In this document: positions 1 to 9,859 of the stretch, one piece after another | Numbering within the stretch: position 1 is the stretch's first letter | Layout: each line of letters starts with the position of its first letter | Source: Phytophthora sp. 'mugwort' | Lineage: Eukaryota > Oomycota > Peronosporomycetes > Peronosporales > Peronosporaceae | NCBI GenBank assembly: GCA_033558025.1 | Contig: JAUCEF010000018.1 | Location: 4,154,001 to 4,218,000, forward strand | Reading direction: 5' to 3' | Length of the DNA stretch: 64,000 nt | Program-made: the position numbers and the translations under genes | Notes under the pieces: generated by a model | Databases searched by the model: none | What the model was told of the DNA's origin: nothing | Seen by the model: only the letters and a program-made list of their open reading frames with translations

Positions 1-99
1 GTGGTTCCCTTCATACGTATGATTCCACGCACGTCCAATCTAATGGCCAAGTACATGCACTTGCTGATTTGCTCGCTTCCCTCCAGCGCCCTCTCTTTT

Positions 100-1669
100 A
101 TGATCTTCACATCACCGTATCCGGATGTCACGATCCCGAAAGGGAAAAGTGTGTGGAATATGCTGGAACTGCATGCACGAGAGCGTGGGGATCAACCTGC
201 ATTCGTGTGTGGCATCACGGACAAGGTGTTGACTTTCGCGGAGACGCTCAAGAAAGCTGAGGCTTTAAGTGCCGGGTTAGCGGCACGTGGCGTTCGGAAA
301 GGAGACGTATGTTTGGTGGTTGTGTTTGTTCTTAAGGAGGGAGACTCATGTGTATCCATCATGCCCACAGACCGTCATCCTGCATTCCTTCAACTGTATC
401 GAGTACCCTGTGGTCTTCTTTGCGCTCAACCGAGTCGGTGCTGTCTGCTCTCCTTCACCAACTCTGTTCAATAGCAACGAGCTGGCTCATCAGATAGAAA
501 TTGCCAAGGTGAGTGAGTCGAAAGAGGTGGCGCTTCACGTTAATGCAGCGTACTAACTCTTTTGATCCCTAGGCGACTGCGATTATCGGCCACAAAGCGT
601 TGGCCAAGGTGGTTGTCGAAGCTGCCCAAGGTCGAGGTATCCAGCCCCAGCGCGTGTTTGTCTTTGGTGAAGGTGAAGACTCCATCACAGCCGAATCACT
701 TGAGCAAGTTAACACCAAGGGATCTGACGAACGACGACAACTCCGTCCTAACAGTTTGTCGTATCCGATATTCTGTGTAGGGACCTGATTGCGTTGGATC
801 TGCCTTTGACGGTGCCACCGATGGACCCGATGGATGTCGTCACGCTCCCATTCTCAAGCGGAACGACAGGACGCCCCAAGGGAGTGGAGCTCACCGGGTA
901 CGCGATGCTTGCCACGTCTGCTCAGCTCGCCGCGCAGGAGGAGGATCTACCGTATTTCCTCGGCGTGCTGCCGTTCTTCCACATCCTGGCGGCGCTGCTG
1001 TTCCACGCAACGGTATTTAAAGGGCTCGCGCTGGTCGTTCTCCCGCGCTTTGAGCCCGAGACGTTCTTAAGCGCCATTGAAAAGTACCGCCTGGAGAAGC
1101 TCACGCTCGCGCCTCCGCTCGTCCAGTTCTTGGCGACGCACCCCATTGTCGACAAGTTTGATCTCTCGAGCGTTAAGGTCATCTCCTCTGGAGGTGCGCC
1201 CATGAAGAAAGAAGTGGAGCGTGCAGTGGAGAAGCGTATCAGTGGTGCTCGAGTGATCCAGGGCTACGGCATGACCGAATTCGCCGGGGGCGTGGCCAAT
1301 GGGAGTCTTCACAACTTCCGAGCTGGTTCAACGGGGCGTTTGCTGCCGAATGTCGAGATGAAAGTCAAGAGCCTCGAGATGGACCAAGACCTGGCTGCGA
1401 ACGAGACCGGCGAGCTACTGTTCCGGACGCCGTCGATGATGAAAGGGTACTACAATGACCCCAAAGCCAACCGTTTGACGTTCACTAAGGACGGCTTCAT
1501 GCGCACGGGTGATATCGGGTACATTGACCAGGATGGCTACGTGTTCATTGTGGATCGTCTCAAGGAGCTGATCAATTACGAGGGGCTCGAGGTGGCTCCG
1601 GCTGATCGCGGTATCACCGGCGCATGTACTAGTAGTACAGTACTACCCAAGAACAAAAAAAATAAGTGA
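100..1669 (+). pseudogene. Truncated 4-coumarate:CoA-ligase-like copy (copy A)
   Basis: Inverted copy of gene B with the same exon layout: 100-306, 371-508, 573-about 707, then 781 onward. The second intron contains a perfect TACTAAC branch site at 551. The ATP-binding signature SSGTTGRPKGVEL and the YGMTE motif are present. The reading frame then leaves the family right after LKELI: the KYKGHQVAP hinge is replaced by NYEGLEVAP and the frame runs into unrelated palindrome sequence, ending at 1669. The whole C-terminal lid, with the catalytic lysine and the C-terminal targeting tripeptide, is missing. It is almost certainly non-functional as a ligase, although a shortened protein could be made. 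Upstream sequence is cut by the window edge. Confidence 0.85.
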
Positions 1670-1750
1670 AAAACCGTTGTGGGAAAGCATCGTCATCCGT
1701 GTTGATACTCTATGATGTTAGGGTTCATTGTGGCTATAATGTTGGATGGC
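1570..1750. other. Deletion junction with clustered mismatches between arms
   Basis: The switch from ligase homology to inner palindrome homology is at about 1607/1608. At least six substitutions against gene B fall within the roughly 35 bases before the switch. A one-base indel and three or more substitutions against the right arm fall within about 140 bases after it. By eye, most of the remaining arm sequence is identical. Confidence 0.7.
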
Positions 1751-1774
1751 GTTGACGGGTTGGAGATGTCGAGG

Positions 1775-1915
1775 TTATTTCTTTCCCTTCTTGCCGCCCT
1801 TCTGCTTCTCCTCCTTGGCAGGCTGCTCCTTGTTGCCGCCCTTGGCGTTGCCGGCGTTCTTCTCAGCGGCGGGTTTCTCTTCCTTCTGCTGCTGCTTGTT
1901 GTCCTTGCGGCCCAT
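1775..1915 (-). CDS. 46-residue lysine-rich protein, left-arm copy
   Basis: Mirror copy of the ORF at 3116-3256 and identical in protein sequence. It starts MGRKDNKQQQ and ends KKGKK. In this arm it runs antisense to a leucine-rich shadow ORF. If the gene is real, the palindrome places two divergently oriented copies about 1.2 kb apart. See the right-arm copy for details. Confidence 0.5.
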   Translation of the reverse strand: MGRKDNKQQQKEEKPAAEKNAGNAKGGNKEQPAKEEKQKGGKKGKK

Positions 1916-2402
1916 AGTGAATGAGGTGGTGGTGGTGGTTCTTGGAGGGGCTTAAGACTCTTGAGGCGGATTCGAGAATGAGGAGAGTGATGAGGGTCGA
2001 AGAGGCTGCCATGCTGTGGCGTTGCACCAGCAAATGCGACCAAGGGGTTTCGTAGACCGGTTACGGATCCCTGAAAATAACTTGCCGCGAGAAGCTGAAG
2101 TTGAAGTGACCAGCATCGTCGTCTTCGGTTACTGAAGCGGGCGGGACACAGTATTTTTGGCACCGAGACCGTTATGTGTGCAGCAATCAGCACCAGGATT
2201 GACCAACCCGCTGCGATTCTATTGCTCCAACCCTCATAAGACGTGCTCAGCAACCTCTCCGCTTTCTGGCCGAGTTGAGCCACAGAGAGCAGGCTCTCCG
2301 AACATACAACTGCATTGACATTATAGCACTACCGCGAAGCCAATACTTGTACAGAAGAGGTTGGCGTATAATAATACATAATTGCTAGGTAAACCGTCAA
2401 TA

Positions 2403-2628
2403 TTACTTTGTAACATTACTTTGCGCTAAATAAAAACCATGCAACCAGCCATTGCTTCCGCTGTTCAGTGTGAGGCTGGCGGTCAACCTCTGCTTGATAG
2501 CGTTTGCTTACGCAGCAGCCTCACCACCGAATTCCTGAAAATAATTCTTCAGCGCTGGAGTGGTGAACGTCGTGAACGCAGCTAAGTGAGACGCCAGTAA
2601 GTGATGCGATAGTGCAATTACCTAGCAA
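2403..2628. other. Spacer at the centre of the palindrome
   Basis: These 226 bp separate the arms and have no inverted partner. No convincing ORF is seen. The motif TTACCTAGCAAT occurs twice at the right edge (about 2620-2652), once inside the arm and once in the spacer, so the arm boundary lies within a short direct repeat. Confidence 0.7.
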
Positions 2629-3048
2629 TGTTGACGGTTTACCTAGCAATTATGTATTATTATACGCCAACCTCTTCTGTACAAGTATTGGCTTCGCGGT
2701 AGTGCTATAATGTCAATGCAGTTGTATGTTCGGAGAGCCTGCTCTCTGTGGCTCAACTCGGCCAGAAAGCGGAGAGGTTGCTGAGCACGTCTTATGAGGG
2801 TTGGAGCAATAGAATCGCAGCGGGTTGGTCAATCCTGGTGCTGATTGCTGCACACATAACGGTCTCGGTGCCAAAAATACTGTGTCCCGCCCGCTTCAGT
2901 AACCGAAGACGACGATGCTGGTCACTTCAACTTCAGCTTCTCGCGGCAAGTTATTTTCAGGGATCCGTAACCGGTCTACGAAACCCCTTGGTCGCATTTG
3001 CTGGTGCAACGCCACAGCATGGCAGCCTCTTCGACCCTCATCACTCTC

Positions 3049-3056
3049 CTCATTCT
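3049..3056 (+). promoter_or_regulatory. Oomycete initiator upstream of the lysine-rich ORF
   Basis: CTCATTCT matches the YTCANTYY initiator exactly. Using its A as +1 gives a 5' leader of about 64 nt to the ATG at 3116. The mirror site lies at about 1975-1982 on the minus strand of the left arm. Confidence 0.4.
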
Positions 3057-3115
3057 CGAATCCGCCTCAAGAGTCTTAAGCCCCTCCAAGAACCACCACC
3101 ACCACCTCATTCACT

Positions 3116-3256
3116 ATGGGCCGCAAGGACAACAAGCAGCAGCAGAAGGAAGAGAAACCCGCCGCTGAGAAGAACGCCGGCAACGCCAAGGGCGGCAACA
3201 AGGAGCAGCCTGCCAAGGAGGAGAAGCAGAAGGGCGGCAAGAAGGGAAAGAAATAA
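3116..3256 (+). CDS. 46-residue lysine-rich protein, right-arm copy
   Basis: A short ORF with 14 lysines in 46 residues, the rest mostly Gln, Glu, Gly, Asn and Ala, and no hydrophobic segment. Codon choice is strongly biased: 12 of 14 lysines are AAG and Ala is mainly GCC, as in highly expressed oomycete genes. A perfect YTCANTYY initiator (CTCATTCT, 3049-3056) sits about 64 nt upstream of the ATG, and the start context is TCACTATGG. The composition recalls basic N-terminal tails of nucleic-acid-binding proteins, but no family is recognised, and it could be a captured 5' exon of a larger gene. An overlapping 196-codon frame (2748-3338) looks like a shadow. Confidence 0.5.
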   Translation: MGRKDNKQQQKEEKPAAEKNAGNAKGGNKEQPAKEEKQKGGKKGKK

Positions 3257-3583
3257 CCTCGACATCTCCAACCCGTCAACGCCATCCAACACAATAGCCA
3301 CAATGAGCCCTAACATCATAGAGTATCAACACGGATGACGATGCTTTCCCACAACGGTTTTTCACTTATTTTTTTTGTTCTTGGGTAGTACTGTACTACT
3401 AGTACATGCGCCGTGATACCGCGATCAATAAGTGAGACTCTTTACTCTCACTGAGAGCGTGTTTAGACCTAATCAATGCCGACGACTTTGTAAACGATGC
3501 AGCTCTGTATCCATAGTGTGAGGGCGTCAGACTCGTGCTAGAACTTCAAGCAGTTCCAAACACTGCTGTGTGCTAATCCCTCT

Positions 3584-5405
3584 TCAAGGTGCCGTCTGGG
3601 CCTTGATCTTGTTGTCCTCGCGAAGTTGCAGTTGACGGCGCAAGATCTTACCCGACATGGTCTTCGGGATGACGTCCACGAACTCGACTTGGCGGACTCG
3701 CTTGAACGGAGCGACCTTCTCGCCCACAAACTTCATGATCTCTTCCGGAGTGCTCGAAGCACCTTCCCGCAGCACCACAAACGCCTTTGGGAGCTCCTCT
3801 CCGGACTCCAAGTCTTTCCCACGCACACAACACGAGTCAGAGATGGCTGGATGACCGTGCAGCACGTCTTCGAGCTCTGCAGGCGCCACTTGATGCCCCT
3901 TGTACTTAATCATCTCCTTGACACGGTCGACGATAAAGATGAAGCCATCAGTATCAATGTAGCCAACATCACCAGTGTGGACGAAGCCATCGTCCGTGAT
4001 CGACTTCTCGGTCTCTTCCGGGTTCTTGTAGTATCCCTCCATCATGGCAGGGGTATGGATGAGCAACTCGCCCACCTCGTTCGGGCCTAATTCTGCCCCG
4101 TTGCTAAGCGAAAGCACACGAAGCTGAGAGTTTGGCAAAAGCTGGCCAACTGAACCGGGTCGGTTGATCTCGTAGGCCGGCATCGTCACAGGTCCGCACA
4201 GCTCTGTCATGCCGTATCCTTGGCCCACCTTGGCCCCGATGCGCTTGAACACAGCCTCCTCCACCTCAGTTCCCATGGGGGCTCCTCCTGCACCGATGTA
4301 CTTGAGACACGAAAGATCATACTTATCCACGACCGGGTGCTTGGCGAAGAACTGGACGATGGGCGGCGCCACGTACACGTTCCAGACCTTGTACTTGACG
4401 ATGGCGCTGAGGTACTCGTCCGGCATGAACTTGGGTAGGATGATCGTCCCCCAGCCACGGTAGAAAGCCATATGGAACAGCAGTGTAGACATGATGTGGA
4501 AGAACGGCAGTACGGTCATCGTATACTCCATGTCCTTTTCCGAATGGCTGGACATCATCGCGCCGGCGAACAGTGCGCGGCCTGTTAAAAGCACACCTTT
4601 CGGTCGAGCGGTAGTGCCGCTAGAGAAAGGCATGGCCACGATGTCTTCCGGGTCAACCGCGGGCAAATTCGGGAACGGAATATCCTTTGCTAGCATGTCC
4701 CTGAGGCGAAAACATACAACGGCGCGTAGTGAAGTGTTAGTATAGCTGGCGGATTCCTCGCAGGAGCAGAACAATTGATACGCACTCTATCGCCATCAAG
4801 TTGGCGGAGATATCGGCATGGCCAATAGTATATACGCGGCTCAAGTCGATCCCACTGAGTGACGCAGCCTTGACTGCGGTATCCACCATCTTAACGTTGG
4901 TGATGATCGCAGCAGACTGTGATCCACAAGAAGGATAGTAAAAGTTAACTGAGACTGTAGGATGCCCAGCTTCTCGAATGAGATATCATACTTCCGAGTG
5001 CTTGAGTTGGTCCGCGAGCTCTTCCTCGTTAAACATGGGCGACGCCGTGGAGCACACGGCACCGAGACGCGTGAGCGCCAAGAAGATGACGGGATATTCG
5101 ACGCAGTTGAACGAGTACAGAGTCACAACCTACAGCACCCGACCATACAACCCATTAACATTTCAAAGTAAAGGAATCAGAAACTCGTCGATGCGTACAT
5201 CTCCCTTCTTGATGCCCTCAGCGACCAATGCGGCGCAGATCTTCCGAGCTTGGTCGTGCACGTCCGCGAACGTAAGTGTACGCCCAGTGATGGCGCAGAT
5301 GTAGGCCGGTTTCTTGGGGATCTTGGCGGCATGCTCCTCGACCCAGTCCCAAGCGGTCTTGTCTGTGGGAATCGGGATGACACCGTGCGGGGACGAGAAA
5401 ATCAT
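3584..5405 (-). CDS. 4-coumarate:CoA-ligase-like acyl-CoA synthetase (gene C)
   Basis: ANL-superfamily enzyme that would adenylate a carboxylate and transfer it to CoA. Exons on the minus strand are 5405-5199, 5129-4992, 4916-4786 and 4700-3584, giving 530 residues. The introns have GTACGC, GTATGA and GTGCGT donors, and all phases agree (0, 0, 2). Features seen are SSGTTARPKGV (P-loop, with Ala where paralogues have Gly), GYGMTE, the KYKGHQVAPAELED hinge and a C-terminal SGKILRR with the catalytic Lys. It ends in TAP, so unlike B, E and F it has no peroxisomal tripeptide. The start MIFSSPHG is chosen because it aligns with the starts of B and D and lies about 60 nt downstream of an initiator-like site. 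It lies wholly in the segment deleted from the left palindrome arm. The substrate cannot be read from sequence; hydroxycinnamates or fatty acids are both possible. Confidence 0.85.
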
Positions 5406-5450
5406 TGCGATGGAACGGATGGACACTACCAAATGCCGTGCAGACGTCGA

Positions 5451-5470
5451 GGCAAAAGAGAAAGTGAAAC
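5451..5470 (-). promoter_or_regulatory. Initiator-like site for ligase gene C
   Basis: On the minus strand the sequence reads GTTTCACTTTCTCTTTT, containing TTCACTTT (YTCANTYY). The A at about 5465 would give a leader of about 60 nt before the ATG at 5405. Confidence 0.4.
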
Positions 5471-5764
5471 GTTGCGTGTCAAGTCCCAAGTTTTAGGACG
5501 TCGCGATGCCTAAGGAGGTCAAATAAACGAGTGAAGAGACCGCTTGGACCCCGTGAATCATCCACTGGATGGCCATCCGCCCATCGACTGCTTGTCAAGA
5601 CGCTCGGGACTCGTCTGACGTGGCCATCCAGCACGTGCGAGGCCAGAACCTCCCAGCTGTAGCAAAGAAGACCACTATGACATCACTCGTTCTCCAACAC
5701 AAACACACAACTTGACCCCCCTTTGCTCGTACTATGCGCTACCATCTTTCATGTTGAAGTGACA

Positions 5765-5831
5765 GGTCGACGCGAAAGGGCCTGCATTCGAAATTAGGGC
5801 CTGTTTGAATGCAGGCCCTTTCGCGTCGACC
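5765..5831. repeat. Perfect 25-bp inverted repeat with 17-nt loop
   Basis: Positions 5765-5789 and 5807-5831 are perfect reverse complements, with loop 5790-5806. The repeat lies 18 bp past the stop codon of gene B, so it would form a very stable hairpin in that transcript's 3' UTR. The stem has GGGCCTGC at its core, and GGGCCTG occurs again in the loop. It could be a miniature foldback element, a small-RNA precursor or a 3'-end signal. The left palindrome arm lacks this stretch. Confidence 0.85.
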
Positions 5832-5848
5832 ACCAGCGGAGGAGGCCA

Positions 5849-7664
5849 TTAAATCCGACTCTGCAGCCCCCTCTTGCTCTCACGGACCTTGTCGTCTTCC
5901 AGCTGCTGTAGCTTCCTACGCAGGACCTTCCCCGATACACTCTTAGGGATTGTCGAAATGAATTCCACCTCCCTCACGCGCTTATAGCCGACCACCTTTG
6001 ATGCCACGAACGCCACTAGATCTTCCTTTCGCAGCATTGTCTTGCCTTCCTTGAGCACGACAAAAGCCTTGGGGATCTCCTCGCCCGTGGCGGCGTCAAA
6101 GCCACGGACACAGCACGAGTCCGCCACAGACGGATGCTGTTTCAGAACATCTTCGAGCTCGACCGGAGCCACCTGGTGCCCCTTGTACTTGATCAGCTCC
6201 TTGAGACGATCCACAATGAACACGTAGCCATCCTGGTCAATGTACCCGATATCGCCCGTGCGCATGAAGCCGTCCTTAGTGAACGTCAAACGGTTGGCTT
6301 TGGGGTCATTGTAGTACCCTTTCATCATCGACGGCGTCCGGAACAGTAGCTCGCCGGTCTCGTTCGCAGCCAGGTCTTGGTCCATCTCGAGGCTCTTGAC
6401 TTTCATCTCGACATTCGGCAGCAAACGCCCCGTTGAACCAGCTCGGAAGTTGTGAAGACTCCCATTGGCCACGCCCCCGGCGAATTCGGTCATGCCGTAG
6501 CCCTGGATCACTCGAGCACCACTGATACGCTTCTCCACTGCACGCTCCACTTCTTTCTTCATGGGCGCACCTCCAGAGGAGATGACCTTAACGCTCGAGA
6601 GATCAAACTTGTCGACAATGGGGTGCGTCGCCAAGAACTGGACGAGCGGAGGCGCGAGCGTGAGCTTCTCCAGGCGGTACTTTTCAATGGCGCTTAAGAA
6701 CGTCTCGGGCTCAAAGCGCGGGAGAACGACCAGCGCGAGCCCTTTAAATACCGTTGCGTGGAACAGCAGCGCCGCCAGGATGTGGAAGAACGGCAGCACG
6801 CCGAGGAAATACGGTAGATCCTCCTCCTGCGCGGCGAGCTGAGCAGACGTGGCAAGCATCGCGTACCCGGTGAGCTCCACTCCCTTGGGGCGTCCTGTCG
6901 TTCCGCTTGAGAATGGGAGCGTGACGACATCCATCGGGTCCATCGGTGGCACCGTCAAAGGCAGATCCAACGCAATCAGGTCCCTACACAGAATATCGGA
7001 TACGACAAACTGTTAGGACGGAGTTGTCGTCGTTCGTCAGATCCCTTGGTGTTAACTTGCTCAAGTGATTCGGCTGTGATGGAGTCTTCACCTTCACCAA
7101 AGACAAACACGCGCTGGGGCTGGATACCTCGACCTTGGGCAGCTTCGACAACCACCTTGGCCAACGCTTTGTGGCCGATAATCGCAGTCGCCTAGGGATC
7201 AAAAGAGTTAGTACGCTGCATTAACGTGAAGCGCCACCTCTTTCGACTCACTCACCTTGGCAATTTCTATCTGATGAGCCAGCTCGTTGCTATTGAACAG
7301 AGTTGGTGAAGGAGAGCAGACAGCACCGACTCGGTTGAGCGCAAAGAAGACCACAGGGTACTCGATACAGTTGAAGGAATGCAGGATGACGGTCTGTGGG
7401 CATGATGGATACACATGAGTCTCCCTCCTTAAGAACAAACACAACCACCAAACATACGTCTCCTTTCCGAACGCCACGTGCCGCTAACCCGGCACTTAAA
7501 GCCTCAGCTTTCTTGAGCGTCTCCGCGAAAGTCAACACCTTGTCCGTGATGCCACACACGAATGCAGGTTGATCCCCACGCTCTCGTGCATGCAGTTCCA
7601 GCATATTCCACACACTTTTCCCTTTCGGGATCGTGACATCCGGATACGGTGATGTGAAGATCAT
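5849..7664 (-). CDS. 4-coumarate:CoA-ligase-like acyl-CoA synthetase (gene B)
   Basis: Source copy of pseudogene A. Exons are 7664-7458, 7393-7256, 7191-about 7058 and 6983-5849, for about 537 residues. It has SSGTTGRPKGVEL, GYGMTE, KYKGHQVAPVELED and SGKVLRR with the catalytic Lys. The C-terminus is SRI, a peroxisomal PTS1-like tripeptide. The third intron is odd: paralogues have a phase-2 junction, but here the only GT donor (after GAGCAA) is one base late and would shift the frame into a stop at the usual acceptor. An alternative acceptor after CCTAACAG restores the frame but needs a 47-nt intron and adds about nine residues. Copy A carries the same base, so the change predates the duplication. 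The gene may be spliced unusually or be failing. Confidence 0.7.
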
Positions 7665-7851
7665 AAAAGAGAGGGCGCTGGAGGGAAGCGAGCAAATCAG
7701 CAAGTGCATGTACTTGGCCATTAGATTGGACGTGCGTGGAATCATACGTATGAAGGGAACCACTATGGGTCTTTCCCTCGCGATACAACGCTACCAGTTG
7801 ACACCAACATCGCAAGGTCACGGAATTTCTACGTTTGAGTACGTGTAACAT

Positions 7852-9645
7852 TTACAGTTGACTCTGCGTTGTAGCCATCTTCTTGTCCTGTAGCAATTGC
7901 AGCTTACGTCGCAGGATTTTACCTGACAAACTCTTTGGGATGACATCGATAAATTCTACCTCACGCACACGTTTGTAACTTGCCACCTTGGCAGCGACAT
8001 ACTCGATCAGTGCTTCACTTGTCAACGCTTCCCCTTCCTTCAGTACTACGAAGGCCATGGGGATTTCTTCGCCTGACTTGAAGTTGCGACCTCGCACGCA
8101 GCAGGAATCAGCGACCAGAGGATGCGAGTTGACCACGTCTTCCACTTCAGCGGGTGCTACTTGATGACCCTTGTACTTGATGAGCTCCTTGAGTCGGTCA
8201 ACGATGAAAATGTAGCCATCTTCGTCGATATAGCCCAGGTCACCCGTGCAAAGGAATCCATCCTCCGTGAGAGCAGCTCGTGTAGCTTTGGGATTCTTGT
8301 AATAGCCTTTCATCATGGCTGGAGTGCGGAATAGTAGCTCTCCGGTCTTGTTCGCAGGCAAATCTTCCCCCGTCTCGAGATCTTTCACCCTCAATTCCGT
8401 GTTCGGGTGTAGCGTGCCTGAAGATCCGTCACGAACAGTATTCGGATAGGCACGACAGCCACAGCCCACAAACTCCGTCATCCCGTAGCCCTGCAGTACT
8501 TGGATACCAAGACGCTGCATGACAGCGCGCTCGACTTCTTTACCTAGTGGCGCTCCTCCAGATTTCACGTGCCTTACATGAGAGAGGTCGTACTTGTCCA
8601 CGATAGGGCTCTTGGCGAGGAACGTGACCAATGGTGGGGCGAGATTGATCAGATCCAGCTGGAACTTCTCCACCGTTTTCAAAAAGGTTTCGGGGGTGAA
8701 GCCGGGTAGAATTATCATGGGCTTCCCATGGTAGAGCGTGACGTGGAAGTTCATGGTCATCATGATGTGGAAGAATGGCAGCATGCCTAAGACGGCCCCC
8801 GTCTTGCTTTCTCTATAGCCCGGAAGGAGACCAGAAGCGTACATTGCGCGCGCAGTGAGCTCCACCCCCTTTGGCCGACCAGTCGTGCCGCTAGAGAACG
8901 GGAGCGTCACGACTTGATTCGTGTCAATGGGCGGGATGTTCGGGAGTGGCAGGTCCATTGCGATCAACTTCCTGTACGAAACACTGCGTCAACTATCACC
9001 TCGTGGTTAACATCCTCATCACTTTGCGTACTCAATTGACTGTAGTTCCGAAGGACAAGCGGCATGTCCAAGCGTGTACACGTGCGAGAGGGGGATGCCA
9101 CGTAGCCCGGCAGCTTCCTCTGCGATCCTGGCGAATTTCTTGTGTGAGATGATAGCTACCGCCTACACAAAACAACGCCTAGCCGTTATATAAGGTTGTC
9201 GCCTCCTTCACATCCCTCGCGACTCGAACTCACCTCAGCAGTTTGGATCTGGTTAGCGAGCTCCTTTGCATTAAACAGTGGGGACGAAGGTGAAGAGATA
9301 GCTCCGAGACGGTTAAGCGCTAGGAACACTACAATGTACTCGAGGCAGTTGAACGAGTGCAGGATCACAATCTGTAGCAGTACACAACGTTAGAATTTAC
9401 GACATAAAAGTCTGGGTAATATCAGCAATGGACCGTACGTCGCCCTTCTGGAGCCCGTTGGCAGCTAGCCCTGCACACACTTTCTGTGCTTGGCGCAGAA
9501 GCTCTGCGAACGTCAGTGTTGTCTCCGTGAGCCCGCAGATGAACGCTGGGTTGTCGCCACTAGTCCTCGCGTGCTGCTCCACGACGTTCCAAATGGCGGC
9601 GGCGTCCGGGATCGGGAGCGTCGGGCATTTGGACCTAAAGATCAT
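7852..9645 (-). CDS. 4-coumarate:CoA-ligase-like acyl-CoA synthetase (gene D)
   Basis: Exons are 9645-9439, 9371-9234, 9162-9032 and 8971-7852, giving 531 residues, with intron phases 0, 0 and 2 as in genes C and E. It has SSGTTGRPKGVEL, GYGMTE, KYKGHQVAPAEVED and SGKILRR. The C-terminus is SQL, which is only loosely like a PTS1, so peroxisomal import is uncertain. An in-frame ATG lies eight codons upstream, but MIFRSK matches the paralogue starts. It sits about 190 bp upstream, in transcription order, of gene B. Array position and near-identical gene structure imply tandem duplication. Confidence 0.85.
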
Positions 9646-9675
9646 TTTTGCTATGGATGGTCTTGACACGAAGAA

Positions 9676-9690
9676 CCGAAATGATGACGC
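9676..9690 (-). promoter_or_regulatory. Initiator-like site for ligase gene D
   Basis: The minus strand reads GCGTCATCATTTCGG about 31-45 nt upstream of the ATG at 9645. TCATTTC fits the core of the oomycete initiator. Confidence 0.35.
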
Positions 9691-9859
9691 GGTCGATCAA
9701 TACACGCAGCCAAAGCCATGCGCAAGCCAAGCCGCTGTCCCTTTTTACCACCAACCCCCCGAACAAGCAAGCGACAGCGTCAATAGTAAGCTAGATGCTT
9801 CATTTCTTGTCGACATATTGCAAGTAAGAGCTGCACGTGTCATTAGTGGCACAATATCC

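Larger units (their letters stand above)
1..2402. repeat. Left arm of a large palindromic duplication (internally deleted)
   Basis: Two blocks are inverted copies of downstream sequence. Positions 1-1607 pair with 7763-6157 (coordinates sum to 7764). Positions 1608-2402 pair with 3424-2629 (sum about 5031). Block order and orientation fit a single mirror copy of 2629-7763 from which the equivalent of 3425-6156 (about 2.7 kb) was lost. ORFs in the two arms translate identically over long stretches. The arm probably continues left of the window because the match is still perfect at base 1. Confidence 0.88.
2629..7763. repeat. Right arm of the palindromic duplication (complete)
   Basis: This arm holds the lysine-rich ORF, ligase gene C, a 25-bp hairpin and ligase gene B. 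Only 2629-3424 and 6157-7763 have partners in the left arm. The intervening 3425-6156 is unpaired and includes all of gene C and the 3' end of gene B. The match ends at 7763 only because the window starts at the partner of that base. Confidence 0.85.

Noticed and set aside
1712..1924. Leucine-rich 70-codon ORF that looks like a membrane peptide
   Set aside because: It is the exact antisense of the lysine-rich ORF: AAG-rich and GCC-rich codons read backwards give Leu and Gly.
2748..3338. 196-codon ORF starting MAQLGQKAERLLST in the right arm, with its mirror at 1693-2283
   Set aside because: It overlaps the lysine-rich ORF in another frame, has poor codon usage and low-complexity Arg/Pro/Ser content, and shows no motif. 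It exists twice only because of the palindrome.
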